The notes under the pieces are model-generated. The model saw nothing but the letters and a program-made list of their open reading frames with translations, made no database searches and was not told the DNA's origin. DNA of 64,000 bases from contig JAFGSQ010000016.1 in assembly GCA_016934535.1 (NCBI GenBank), positions 1 through 64,000 of the forward strand, written 5' to 3'. Source of the stretch: a candidate division WOR-3 bacterium. Its GTDB lineage: Bacteria; SDB-A. Position 1 is the stretch's first letter, and each line of letters opens with the position of its first letter. The position numbers and the translations under genes are program-made. Below are positions 25,199 to 34,233 of this stretch, piece by piece.

Positions 25199-26383
25199 AT
25201 GGACTTCAGTGATTTTTTTCAGCTCGTTGATTATTTGAACGGTCAGGAAGACCCTGAGCAAAGACAGGCTGTAATGACAAAGACGCTGAAGAACCTTGTT
25301 TCAAAGAAAAAAATTCCGCTATCTTCGAAGGACGGTACAGTTTTATTCGCATGGATAGGCGACGGCCCCTCCATTGAAGATAAAACGATTTACCTGAGAA
25401 CCTCTGAGACCGGCTGGGAAAGGGATGGTTTTCTTGGCAAATACTACAACGGCAATATTAGATTGGCCGTCAGAAATTTTAACGGAACGGAAAAAGTTCT
25501 GTACAAATTTGAATCTGACTGCATTTGGTTTCCAGACCCACTGAACCACAACGTGGAGTGGGATGGAACAACCGGAGAAAGCATGAATTCGCGTATGAAT
25601 TCCGTAGTTTTTTTTTCGAGCGAACCATCCTGGCCCAACGGAAGGACCGAAATGTTCGACGTGGAATTTGGTTTTGAAGGATTCAAAATAACTGTCAGAA
25701 ACTGGATTGTCATTCCCCCCGACTACGACAGAAACCTCTCATCCTATCCTCTTATGCTGCTGGCGTGCGGAGATCATTACGCGACTCATTTCGAATTGCC
25801 TTCACTTCCGGCTAAACTCATGTCGGAAAACTCGATAACCGAATTTCCTCTGATAGTTCTTGTCAGTTCCGAAGTAACTGAATCGGGAAGACCAATAGGC
25901 AAAGAAGAACTGTTTTCAAAACGAGGGGTATTCAGCAAAATGATGGAAAACTACTTCGCAAGTTTTATTGTTTACGAAATTGAATCCAGATTCCGAACGA
26001 AAAGAAATCCTGTATACAGGACCATAGGCGGTTTCAAGGAAGGCGCTTCTTTTGCCCTTAAAACCGGGCTTAATCATCCGGAGGTGTTTTCGGGCATAGT
26101 CTGCCAATCGCTGGATGAATATGATCCTGATTTGACAGCATCTCATCCCGGCGATTCCGCTCTTCCGCCCCCTTTTATATATTTTGACTGCGGCGAATCC
26201 GGTTGTCACGAAAAAACAAGAGAGTCTTCCTTGTCTCTGAAAAAAAAGGGGTACAAATATATAGACATCACCGTATTCAAAAATCAGGAAGAAAAACCCG
26301 AAGAAATAAAATCCAGACTCAGAAAAATGTTCGAAAAGATTTACGGCAGATTTCCTTTAAGTGCGGAGAAATATTATGATTGA
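25199..26383 (+). CDS. Esterase-fold protein with degenerate catalytic site
   Basis: 394 residues, no signal peptide. Residues about 45-125 look like the immunoglobulin-like domain found ahead of enterochelin-esterase-type hydrolases. Residues about 150-385 fit the putative esterase alpha/beta fold (PPDYDRNLSSYPLMLLACGD, then GGFKEGASFALKTGLNHPEVFSGIVCQS). In active relatives the nucleophile elbow is GxSxGG; here the serine position is K280 (GFKEGA). The C-terminal GGH that carries the catalytic His is replaced by KNQEEK (361-366). It is therefore probably a non-catalytic binding protein. Its stop overlaps the HD-GYP gene start. Confidence 0.75.
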   Translation: MDFSDFFQLVDYLNGQEDPEQRQAVMTKTLKNLVSKKKIPLSSKDGTVLFAWIGDGPSIEDKTIYLRTSETGWERDGFLGKYYNGNIRLAVRNFNGTEKVLYKFESDCIWFPDPLNHNVEWDGTTGESMNSRMNSVVFFSSEPSWPNGRTEMFDVEFGFEGFKITVRNWIVIPPDYDRNLSSYPLMLLACGDHYATHFELPSLPAKLMSENSITEFPLIVLVSSEVTESGRPIGKEELFSKRGVFSKMMENYFASFIVYEIESRFRTKRNPVYRTIGGFKEGASFALKTGLNHPEVFSGIVCQSLDEYDPDLTASHPGDSALPPPFIYFDCGESGCHEKTRESSLSLKKKGYKYIDITVFKNQEEKPEEIKSRLRKMFEKIYGRFPLSAEKYYD

Positions 26384-27545
26384 CATGGTCAAATTACTTT
26401 ACAGACTCAACCAGATAGGAATTTCTCTTTCTGCCATCAGGGACCTCGATGTTTTTTTCGACTACATCCTTAAAGAAGCGAGAGAATTCACGAATTGCGA
26501 CGGCGGAACGCTTTATACCGTCCACGGAGACATGCTGGAACTGACCGTGAGCCAAAATCAAAAACTTTCTGAAAGAGCTGGAGACAACGCAGTAAAAACA
26601 AATTACATCAAAGTCTCAATGCCGATATCTACACAAAGCATAGCAGGTTACGTCACGCTGACAGGCAATACTGTCAACATTGCGGACGCTTACGACATAG
26701 ATAAGAAATACCCGTTCAAACACAACAGGTCATTCGATGAAAAGTCGGATTACAAAACGACATCAATTCTCACCGTGCCTCTGAAAGAACCCTCCGGGAT
26801 CATACTCGGTGTATTACAGCTGATCAACAGGCGCGACGACGAAGGGAACATTACACCCTTCCCCGATCATCTTGTCGAACTCACTCTCTCACTCGCCTCG
26901 CAGGCCGCTGTCGCCCTGAGAAACGTAAAGTACTCGGAAGAACTTAAAAAATCGTATTACGAAACTATTTTCAGGCTTTCAGTTGCCGCTGAATTCAAAG
27001 ATTCGGACACGGCCAACCACCTAAAAAGGATGAGTAATTACACACTGATGATAGCCAAAAACATCTCTCTTTCGCCTGAGGAAACAGAGCTCATATTTCA
27101 TGCGGCACCCATGCACGACATCGGAAAACTCGGAATACCTGATCACATTCTCCTCAAACCCGGAAGGCTGACTGACGAGGAATGGGAAGAAATGAAAAAA
27201 CACACGATATACGGTTCGAAAATACTAGAAAATTCTAAGAACACCATACTCGAAACTTCGCGCATAATTGCGCTTTATCATCATGAAAAATACAACGGTT
27301 CAGGATATCCATTCGGCCTGAAAGGCGAAGACATCCCTCTTTACGCGAGGATTTGTTCAATAGCGGACGTATTCGATGCGCTGACTTCACCCAGACCGTA
27401 TAAGAATGCTTTCTCGACTGATAAATCTTTTGGCATTATACAGGAAGAAAAAGGAGTTTCATTCGATCCTGAACTCACCGAGGCTTTCCTTAAAGACAAA
27501 TCACAGATTCTCTCAATAATGAATATGTACAGCGAATCAGACTAG
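26376..27545 (+). CDS. GAF-HD-GYP domain protein (cyclic-di-GMP phosphodiesterase type)
   Basis: 389 residues from the ATG at 26376, seven bases after GGAG; a GTG at 26361 is less likely. A GAF sensor domain (about 18-185, with FTNCDGGTLYTVHGD) is followed by an HD-GYP domain (about 195-370). The metal-binding HD is H247-D248 (MHDIGKLGIPD), then HHE (302-304), GSGYP (308-312) and ADVFDALTSPRPYK. Family members hydrolyse cyclic-di-GMP, which in many bacteria controls pili and motility. It is soluble, so the signal is likely cytoplasmic. It overlaps the esterase-fold gene by eight bases and converges with the CcdA fusion gene, overlapping by nine. Confidence 0.9.
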   Translation: MIDMVKLLYRLNQIGISLSAIRDLDVFFDYILKEAREFTNCDGGTLYTVHGDMLELTVSQNQKLSERAGDNAVKTNYIKVSMPISTQSIAGYVTLTGNTVNIADAYDIDKKYPFKHNRSFDEKSDYKTTSILTVPLKEPSGIILGVLQLINRRDDEGNITPFPDHLVELTLSLASQAAVALRNVKYSEELKKSYYETIFRLSVAAEFKDSDTANHLKRMSNYTLMIAKNISLSPEETELIFHAAPMHDIGKLGIPDHILLKPGRLTDEEWEEMKKHTIYGSKILENSKNTILETSRIIALYHHEKYNGSGYPFGLKGEDIPLYARICSIADVFDALTSPRPYKNAFSTDKSFGIIQEEKGVSFDPELTEAFLKDKSQILSIMNMYSESD

Positions 27546-28601
27546 TATCTGTAAAAGAACTAACGTACCGAGAGAAAGGATTACAGCAGCAACGGCTATT
27601 TTGAAAATCCTAAAATTTCTCTGAACGAACCTCTGCACAGGACTCAGATCCGAAGTGAACGAATACAAAATAATTATCGCCAGAAGAGGTAAAACAAACA
27701 TGACGTTGTAAATCAAAAGCAATGCGGCTGTTTTGAAAGTCACTTGCGAAATCATGACTATTGTCGGAATGTAAATTTGACCCGTACAAAGAAGCTCTGA
27801 AAAAGAAACTGCTATGCCCACGAGGAAAAATATAAAAAAAAGCGCGTTTTTGTTAATCCTGAGGATGTTATGGATTCTACGAACGCTTTTCTGGGAAAGG
27901 GACGAAAGCCTGCCTGCTGGTTTAAACGCGTCCAACAACTGAATAAACGCCGTAACAAGGCAAAACCCGATTATAAGTATTTTAACGAAAAGCGCTGACC
28001 AAGGGAAAAAAGAGAAATTTCTGGCGAGAAAAACAGACGACGCCCATCCGAAAAAGAAATAAAAAAAGAAAATGCCGGTGACGTAGCAAATTCCTGAAAA
28101 AACGACGTTTTTTTTATTTCTTCCTTTTAATGAAAGAAAAGACAACAAGAACACCAGCGCCGTAAAAGCGCAGGGATTAACTCCGTCCGCCAACCCGAGT
28201 AGTGCGGTTGATAGCAAATGAAGATTGCTTTCATTTGGAACCGTAACTGAGTTTTCTTCCTGATTCCTGTAGTAAAAATAATAAAAGATCAAAGAGTCGT
28301 CCCTTAGATTGCCCGTTAGAAGAGTGTCTCCTATGAAAAGTGCGGGAAACTTGAAATAATCCATTCCGTCAGGATTTTCGAGTGAGTTCCATTTCAGCTG
28401 ATATGACTCTCTTCCGGATGCGGAATAAGGATCAACTTTGTAAAAAAGGATTCTGGGATCTTTTTCTTCGAGAGTCTTCAGCCACATAAAATAATCGGTG
28501 CATTTACCGCAGGAATTTGAAGCGTAATAATAAGCTGGAGCGGTCCTCAATAAAGACGGAAAAACCGACAGGACGATCCCGGCGAAAAAAAGTTTTCTCA
28601 T
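27537..28601 (-). CDS. Thioredoxin-fold / CcdA fusion, membrane thiol-disulfide protein
   Basis: 354 residues from the ATG at 28601; the frame is open upstream but that part lies inside the response regulator gene. A signal peptide (about 1-22) leads to a thioredoxin-like domain with CGKC (C31, C34) and a cis-proline segment FPALFIGD (85-92). From about residue 130 come six or so membrane helices of the CcdA/DsbD type with the redox cysteine C144 in ADGVNPCAFTAL and a second in SELLCTGQIYIPT. Such proteins carry electrons across the membrane to periplasmic thiols. Last gene of the ileS-kinase-regulator unit. Confidence 0.85.
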   Translation of the reverse strand: MRKLFFAGIVLSVFPSLLRTAPAYYYASNSCGKCTDYFMWLKTLEEKDPRILFYKVDPYSASGRESYQLKWNSLENPDGMDYFKFPALFIGDTLLTGNLRDDSLIFYYFYYRNQEENSVTVPNESNLHLLSTALLGLADGVNPCAFTALVFLLSFLSLKGRNKKNVVFSGICYVTGIFFFYFFFGWASSVFLARNFSFFPWSALFVKILIIGFCLVTAFIQLLDAFKPAGRLSSLSQKSVRRIHNILRINKNALFFIFFLVGIAVSFSELLCTGQIYIPTIVMISQVTFKTAALLLIYNVMFVLPLLAIIILYSFTSDLSPVQRFVQRNFRIFKIAVAAVILSLGTLVLLQILV

Positions 28602-28606
28602 TTGGT

Positions 28607-29524
28607 TCAGAACTTCTTTATATATTCTTCCGACATCATAGAAAATATCTTCATTGCTATCGTGTAACTTGAAAAAGGAAGAATTCTGGTTATCTCTTCG
28701 TAATTGAATCCTTCCTTGATCTTGTCGATGATCATCTTTCCGGTTTTGTCCTCCGGATCCAGGTTTTCCGAATTTACAGCATAAACAGAGTTTTTTCCGC
28801 CAATGAGCTTTAAGATTCTTTTCTCTTCGTCCATCTGACGGGCACATTCGAGAAGAGCTTTTTCAATGGGCACAGACATGTCAACAGACACTTCGTCGGA
28901 TTCGCTGAACTGGAAAACACCCTGTTCCAGACTCAGTAAAGTGTAAAGAGCGTCCCATCCTTTTCTGTTTAGCATGGAGGCTCCGGTTATTTTCCCTTCC
29001 TTTATCCATATATTACCTGAAAAGTATTCGGTCTCTACGGTGATTTTTCCTTTTTTGCCGGCAGAAGTCAGATTTTGCAGTATGTCGGACAGAGAGAGAA
29101 TGTCAAAACTTCCTCTGAGCCCTTTCGATTCGAGCTCTTTAATTCTGTGAGCTGTTTGTAAACGCGTTTTAACTCTCGCGAAAAGCTCCTCGAACACGAA
29201 AGGTTTGATAATGTAATCGTCGGCGCCGTCTCCGAGCCCTTTTATTCTGCTTTCTATCCTGTCGTCTCCTGTCAGAAAAATAAACGGGAGATCGCTCAAA
29301 GTATCGTCAGCTTTAATGGTCTCGAGAAGAGAAAACCCGTCCACTCCCGGCATTCTTATATCTGAAACGATTATGTCGGGTTTGTTTCTATTAATCTTAA
29401 GTATTGCATCCATACCGTCATAGCTCGTAAGAACTTCCCATCCTCTCTGCTGAAAGTTGAATTTGACGAGGTCGACAAGCTCTCTGTCATCGTCAATTAT
29501 CAGGACTGTCGTTTTCTTTTTCAC
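28607..29524 (-). CDS. Response regulator with PATAN (DUF4388) output domain
   Basis: 305 residues. The receiver domain (1-125) has acidic residues D11-D13, phospho-acceptor D55 (SDIRMPGVDGF) and the conserved Lys in YIIKPFVFEELF. From about 133 to 235 it matches the PATAN/DUF4388 domain (FDILSLSDILQNLTSAGKKGKITVE, then GNIWIKEGKITGAS and FQFSE). A helical C-terminal part (about 260-300) resembles an incomplete winged helix. PATAN domains mediate protein contacts in PatA-type regulators rather than DNA binding. It overlaps the histidine kinase gene by four bases, so the two are a cognate pair. Confidence 0.87.
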   Translation of the reverse strand: MKKKTTVLIIDDDRELVDLVKFNFQQRGWEVLTSYDGMDAILKINRNKPDIIVSDIRMPGVDGFSLLETIKADDTLSDLPFIFLTGDDRIESRIKGLGDGADDYIIKPFVFEELFARVKTRLQTAHRIKELESKGLRGSFDILSLSDILQNLTSAGKKGKITVETEYFSGNIWIKEGKITGASMLNRKGWDALYTLLSLEQGVFQFSESDEVSVDMSVPIEKALLECARQMDEEKRILKLIGGKNSVYAVNSENLDPEDKTGKMIIDKIKEGFNYEEITRILPFSSYTIAMKIFSMMSEEYIKKF

Positions 29525-31017
29525 GCTTCTTCTCTTTTTTGAAGTTTGAGAGAGACCGAAGTTTTCTCGCCTGGAACACTTTGAACTGATATCACTCCGC
29601 CGTGAAGATGGACAATTCTTTCAACAATAGAAAGACCCAATCCCGAACCCGGATAGTTTTTTGCGTCGGCTGACCTGAAAAACTTCTGAAATATTTTTTT
29701 CATATCTTCTTCCAATATACCTATGCCGTAATCATCCACAGAAATTTCCCATTTGTCCCCTCTTTCCGTCAAGGAAACACCTACTGTCGTTTTTTCATTT
29801 GAAAACTTTATGGCGTTATTAATAATGTTTTCGATCGCGCGCTGGAGAAGTCCGTCGTCACCTTTTACCAAAGCGTTTCCTTTGGGCAGTTTTATTTCAA
29901 ATTCAACATTCTTTGAATACGCAAAATCACTCTGGGTAAGCAACGATTTTCTGACCACGTCTTTCAAATCTATCTCCTTGATATCAATCAGTTGCTCAAT
30001 ATTCTGCAATTTTGACAATTCAAGCATGTCTTCGACCATGGAAAGAATGTGACGGGATTTATCTATTATGACTTGCGAAAAATATTTCATTTTTTCATAC
30101 TGAACTTCTTCTCCCAGAAGAGTTTCGGCGTACACTCTGATAATCGATATTGGATTTTTCAAATCGTGAGCTATCTCGTAGAGAATCGTTTCTCTTTCTT
30201 TTTGCGACTTTATAAGTTCCAACGATGTCTGAAGAACGTCGAGTTCTGAAATTACGGACTGGAAAAATCCAACGAGGTTGAAGATGTCTTCTCTCACAGG
30301 ATTATCGCTGGCCATGGGGTCGTCGAACATGAGCCATCCTGCGTAGGAGTTCTTGCCTCGCTTCATCGGTATTATTATCAGATATCCTGGATTCCAGTGC
30401 CTTATTCTGTTTCTGCCGAGGATTTCCTCGAATTTCCTGTGTCCCGGAACGATGTAATATATCCCTTCGATCTTGGAAAGTTCGGTCAGTTTCTTCTCAA
30501 ACTGAACGGGCAGATCGAAGGGAAGCCGGGATAAAATATCGTTTTTTTCGTCTTCGCCGTACCCCCGCGATGAAAAGTAATTTTCGTTCTTCCATGTGTA
30601 GCAGAAAAATATCTTCTCCCAGCCCATACAGCTTGCGGCTTCAACAGCTTTGTCGAGTTTTGCCTTGATCCCGTCTTCTTCGACAATTCTTTTCCATGAT
30701 CTCATGAGGTCGTATACTGCATTTTTTTTTCTGTTTTCTGTCAAAGCGGCTTTTTCGAAAAAATCCTCTCTGTTGATAAGAAGAAGGGCGGCTTTTTTGG
30801 AAGAATGAATCGTCGGAAAAATATCGAGGTACCCGAAATTTTCTATAAATTTTTCTTTATGGACAAAATCTTCGAACGAAAAAAATTCCGCAACCTGTTC
30901 ATAAAAAGGAAACGACGTGTCAATTTCATCGCCGATTTTCAGCGAATACTTCTTTGAAAAACCTTTGTTTACCGACAGAACTTTTCCTTCTTCGGATATA
31001 ACAGTGTATTGAATCAT
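29521..31017 (-). CDS. Cytoplasmic sensor histidine kinase
   Basis: 498 residues without membrane segments. The first about 90 residues look PAS-like; residues about 115-255 look GAF-like. The dimerisation domain holds the phospho-acceptor H284 (EIAHDLKNPISIIRVYAETL). The ATPase domain follows with the N box ENIINNAIKFS, G1 DDYGIGI and G2 GSGLGLSIVERIVHLHGG. It phosphorylates the PATAN regulator encoded four bases into its own end (inferred from overlap). The signal is unknown. It starts 7 bp after ileS. Confidence 0.92.
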   Translation of the reverse strand: MIQYTVISEEGKVLSVNKGFSKKYSLKIGDEIDTSFPFYEQVAEFFSFEDFVHKEKFIENFGYLDIFPTIHSSKKAALLLINREDFFEKAALTENRKKNAVYDLMRSWKRIVEEDGIKAKLDKAVEAASCMGWEKIFFCYTWKNENYFSSRGYGEDEKNDILSRLPFDLPVQFEKKLTELSKIEGIYYIVPGHRKFEEILGRNRIRHWNPGYLIIIPMKRGKNSYAGWLMFDDPMASDNPVREDIFNLVGFFQSVISELDVLQTSLELIKSQKERETILYEIAHDLKNPISIIRVYAETLLGEEVQYEKMKYFSQVIIDKSRHILSMVEDMLELSKLQNIEQLIDIKEIDLKDVVRKSLLTQSDFAYSKNVEFEIKLPKGNALVKGDDGLLQRAIENIINNAIKFSNEKTTVGVSLTERGDKWEISVDDYGIGILEEDMKKIFQKFFRSADAKNYPGSGLGLSIVERIVHLHGGVISVQSVPGEKTSVSLKLQKREEA

Positions 31018-31024
31018 GAGAACT

Positions 31025-34000
31025 TTATCCGATTCTCCTCAGGTGAATTTTCACGTTTTCGCCGAGAGCGTTTTCTTCGTGAGTGAAAAATCCTTTCTTG
31101 ACTTGCGATTCGAGCGCTGAACTGTTTGACAGGGTTTCGCTCTCGATGAATTTCCTGTGTTCCAAATAAGCTTTTTTCCAGCTCTCCGGAACATCTAATA
31201 ACAAGTCGATTCTGTCCTGAACGTTCAATCCTGCTTTCGATCTTGCGTTTTGAACTTGTCTTATCAATTCCCTGGCTTTTCCTTCATCTATGAGAGATTC
31301 GTCAAGGTTAAGATCCAGCGAAACTATCATGTTTTCTTCAGACATACAGTCTTTACCGGCGCCGGATTTCCATTCGATGGAAAATTCATCTTCCGAAAGC
31401 TCGATTCCGGCTATAATCGCCGTTTTTTCGGGTGTCAATTCAAAATTGCCCGTTTTTCCCGCTTTTATCACGGCTTGAATTTTAGAACCTAATCTCGGCC
31501 CGGCGGCTTTCAAATTAACTTTGAGAACAGGCGTTCCGAGCTCGTTGGCATCGCGTACGAAAAGGACTTCCTTGACGTTTAGTTCATCCTTTATGACTTC
31601 AGAAAAATCGAGCGATTCTCCGGCTTTCTCTCCAGAGACCAGCAGTTTAGAAAGCGGCTGTCTTACCCTCATCGAATTTTTTTTTCTCAGGGAATGACCT
31701 AAATAAACTATCTTACGGACACTCCTCATCTGCTCAAGTAGTTTTCCGTCATACGGAATTCTTTGCCAATCCAGCCATTTTTCAAGATGAACGCTCTCTT
31801 TTCTCGTCAGGGATCTGAATATGTATTCCGTCAGGAACGGCAGAAACGGAGCCGCGATAATAACAAAAGAAGTTAAAACAGTGTAAAGAGTGTCAAAGGC
31901 AAAAATCTTGTCTTCGTCGTTTTCGGATTTCCAGAATCTTCTTCTGCTCCTTCTGACGTACCAGTTCGTCAGAGAGTCTATAAACTCTCTCAGTGTTTCA
32001 GTTGCTCCGAAAAGGTCGTATGCCGTCATTTCGTTTTCAACCTTTTCGGCTGTCGTTCTCAATTCTGATAGTATGTAAACATCGAGAGGATTGGAACTTT
32101 CAAAAGACTCTTTCGCAATATATGAATCAATGTTGGCGTAAAGCGTGAAAAAATAATATACATTCCACAACGGCAGCATGACGTCCTTTAAAACGGAAAT
32201 TATCTCGTCTCCCCCTTCGCTGACCATGAGATTTCCGCCTTTCAGAATAGGATTTGCGACAAGGAACCACCTCATCGCGTCCGCACCGTATTTGTCGAAT
32301 ATCTCCATAGGATCAGGGTAATTGTTCAATTTTTTTGAAAGTTTTCTGCCCTGTTTGTCGAGGACTACTCCGTGACAGATGACGTTTTTGAAAGCCGGTT
32401 TACCGAAAAGAGCTGTCGAAAGGACATTTAAAGTATAGAACCAGCCCCTGGTCTGAGCTATGTACTCGACAATAAAATCCGCCGGAAAATTTTTTTCAAA
32501 CCATTCTTTGTTTTCGAACGGGTAATGGATTTGAGCGTAGGGCATCGAGCCGGATTCAAACCAACAGTCGAGAACTTCGGGCACCCTTTTAATGGTGCCT
32601 CCGCAATCCGGGCAGTGGGTTTTAAGCGCATCAATGTAAGGCCTGTGAAGATCTTCGACACTAATTTTAAAAAACGTTTCGATTTCTTTTACGGAACCGA
32701 AAACCTCCCTCTTTCCACAATTTTCGCATTTGAATACAGGTATTGGGGCGCCGAAATATCTGTTTCTGCTTATAGACCAGTCTCTCGCTCCCTCGATCCA
32801 TTTACCGAACTGTCCGTCTTTTATGTGCGTAGGTATCCAGTTGATCTGCCGGTTTGTCTTCAGCATGTCGTCTTTGATTCTCGTGACATCAACGTACCAG
32901 GATGAAATAGCCCTGTAGATCAGCGGAGTGTTGCATCTCCAGCAATGAGGATAATTGTGCTCAATAGTCTCGTGCAGCAAAAGCTTTCCTTCATCTTTCA
33001 GTCGTCGAAGAATTATCTTGTTGGAGTCGAATACGTGAATTCCGCAGAGATCCTCAATTTCATTTGTAAATTTCGCCTCCGCGTCAACCGGACAGACAGT
33101 TTCTATGCCGTTGTCCGCGCAAACTTTCTGATCGTCTTCTCCGAAACCCGGAGCTATGTGCACTATGCCGGTGCCTTCCTCCGTCCCGACGAAATCACCT
33201 GTTATCACTCGGAAAGCGTTTTCAATGTTCCCGAAGTACCCGAACAGAGGTTCGTACGTTTCTCCAGTAAGGTCTTTACCTTTTCCCCTCCACAGTATTT
33301 TCGGATCTTGATTGAATATTTTAGTCACTTCCTTGATCCTGCTCTCGGCGATGATGTACAAGGAGCCTTCGTGTTCGACTCCGGCATAATCAATTTCATC
33401 TCCAACGGCAATGGCAAGATTACTCGGCAAAGTCCAAGGCGTCGTTGTCCACACCAGAAGATACGAGTCCCTGCCTGAAAACTGTTTGTTTAATTTAAAT
33501 CTGACAGTGACGGAAGGGTCCTGCCTCGGTCTCGTCGCGTCGTCCATCCTCGTTTCAAAATTCGAAAGCGGTGTTTCGCATCTGAAACAGTAAGAAACTA
33601 CCCTGTCTTTTTCGTAGATAAGTCCTTTGTCGTATAATTGTTTAAAAGCCCAAAGAACCGACTCAATGTATCCGGTGTCCAGAGTTTTGTACGCGTTCTC
33701 GAATTCGACCCACCTGCCTTGTCTTTTGACAAAACGTTCCCATTCATCGACGTATTTCAGGACAAGTTTTTTGCATCCCTCGTTGAACTTATCTATGCCG
33801 TATTTCTCAATGTCTTTTTTTCCGTGTATGCCCGCCTCTTTTTCCATTTCCATTTCGGCGGGAAGCCCGTGGCAGTCCCATCCGAATCTTCTAAGAACCC
33901 TGAACCCTTTCATAGTAAAAAACCTCGGGACTATGTCTTTGACAAAACCTGTCAGGATGTGTCCGTAATGAGGTAAACCGTTGGCAAAAGGCGGCCCGTC

Positions 34001-34150
34001 GTAAAATACATAGTCGGGTGCGTTTTCTTCTCCTCTCGAAACCACTGATTTTTCGAACGTTTTGTTGTCGTTCCAGTATTTCAGCACGTTCTCTTCCATA
34101 GTAGGAAAATCCGGCATGGTTTTTTCTGCGGGATATTTTTTTTCGAGCAT
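31025..34150 (-). CDS. ileS: Isoleucyl-tRNA synthetase, eukaryotic-like type
   Basis: 1041 residues. It charges tRNA-Ile. The class I signature HIGH appears as PHYGHILTG (about 60-68). The second signature reads GRKLSKKLNNYPDP, where KLSKK replaces KMSKS. The long length, DYVFYDGPPFANGLPHYGH and the KxxNYPDP continuation place it with the eukaryotic-type (IleS2) clade, whose bacterial members are often insensitive to mupirocin; that property is only inferred. Cysteine pairs typical of zinc sites are seen (CENCG, CPDCGG). No T-box leader fits in the 83 bp upstream. Confidence 0.95.
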   Translation of the reverse strand: MLEKKYPAEKTMPDFPTMEENVLKYWNDNKTFEKSVVSRGEENAPDYVFYDGPPFANGLPHYGHILTGFVKDIVPRFFTMKGFRVLRRFGWDCHGLPAEMEMEKEAGIHGKKDIEKYGIDKFNEGCKKLVLKYVDEWERFVKRQGRWVEFENAYKTLDTGYIESVLWAFKQLYDKGLIYEKDRVVSYCFRCETPLSNFETRMDDATRPRQDPSVTVRFKLNKQFSGRDSYLLVWTTTPWTLPSNLAIAVGDEIDYAGVEHEGSLYIIAESRIKEVTKIFNQDPKILWRGKGKDLTGETYEPLFGYFGNIENAFRVITGDFVGTEEGTGIVHIAPGFGEDDQKVCADNGIETVCPVDAEAKFTNEIEDLCGIHVFDSNKIILRRLKDEGKLLLHETIEHNYPHCWRCNTPLIYRAISSWYVDVTRIKDDMLKTNRQINWIPTHIKDGQFGKWIEGARDWSISRNRYFGAPIPVFKCENCGKREVFGSVKEIETFFKISVEDLHRPYIDALKTHCPDCGGTIKRVPEVLDCWFESGSMPYAQIHYPFENKEWFEKNFPADFIVEYIAQTRGWFYTLNVLSTALFGKPAFKNVICHGVVLDKQGRKLSKKLNNYPDPMEIFDKYGADAMRWFLVANPILKGGNLMVSEGGDEIISVLKDVMLPLWNVYYFFTLYANIDSYIAKESFESSNPLDVYILSELRTTAEKVENEMTAYDLFGATETLREFIDSLTNWYVRRSRRRFWKSENDEDKIFAFDTLYTVLTSFVIIAAPFLPFLTEYIFRSLTRKESVHLEKWLDWQRIPYDGKLLEQMRSVRKIVYLGHSLRKKNSMRVRQPLSKLLVSGEKAGESLDFSEVIKDELNVKEVLFVRDANELGTPVLKVNLKAAGPRLGSKIQAVIKAGKTGNFELTPEKTAIIAGIELSEDEFSIEWKSGAGKDCMSEENMIVSLDLNLDESLIDEGKARELIRQVQNARSKAGLNVQDRIDLLLDVPESWKKAYLEHRKFIESETLSNSSALESQVKKGFFTHEENALGENVKIHLRRIG

Positions 34151-34195
34151 AAATCTCCTCTTGTAGTGAGCGAATTACAATATCAGCGAGTGAAA

Positions 34196-34224
34196 AGTAT
34201 ATATCGTCCAAAAATAAAACACAA
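34196..34224 (-). promoter_or_regulatory. Candidate promoter for the ileS operon
   Basis: On the minus strand TTGTGT (34219-34224), 17-bp spacer, TATACT (34196-34201). The -10 matches five of six bases; the -35 is weak. The leader of about 40 nt ends with AGAGGAG before the ileS ATG. Confidence 0.45.
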
Positions 34225-34233
34225 GACCCGGTC

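Noticed and set aside
28602-28847. N-terminal extension of the CcdA fusion frame
   Set aside because: It overlaps the response regulator gene, is low in hydrophobic residues, and the ATG at 28601 is followed at once by a normal signal peptide.
34151-34233. Possible T-box leader before ileS
   Set aside because: Only 83 bp separate the genes and no T-box sequence or terminator hairpin is present.
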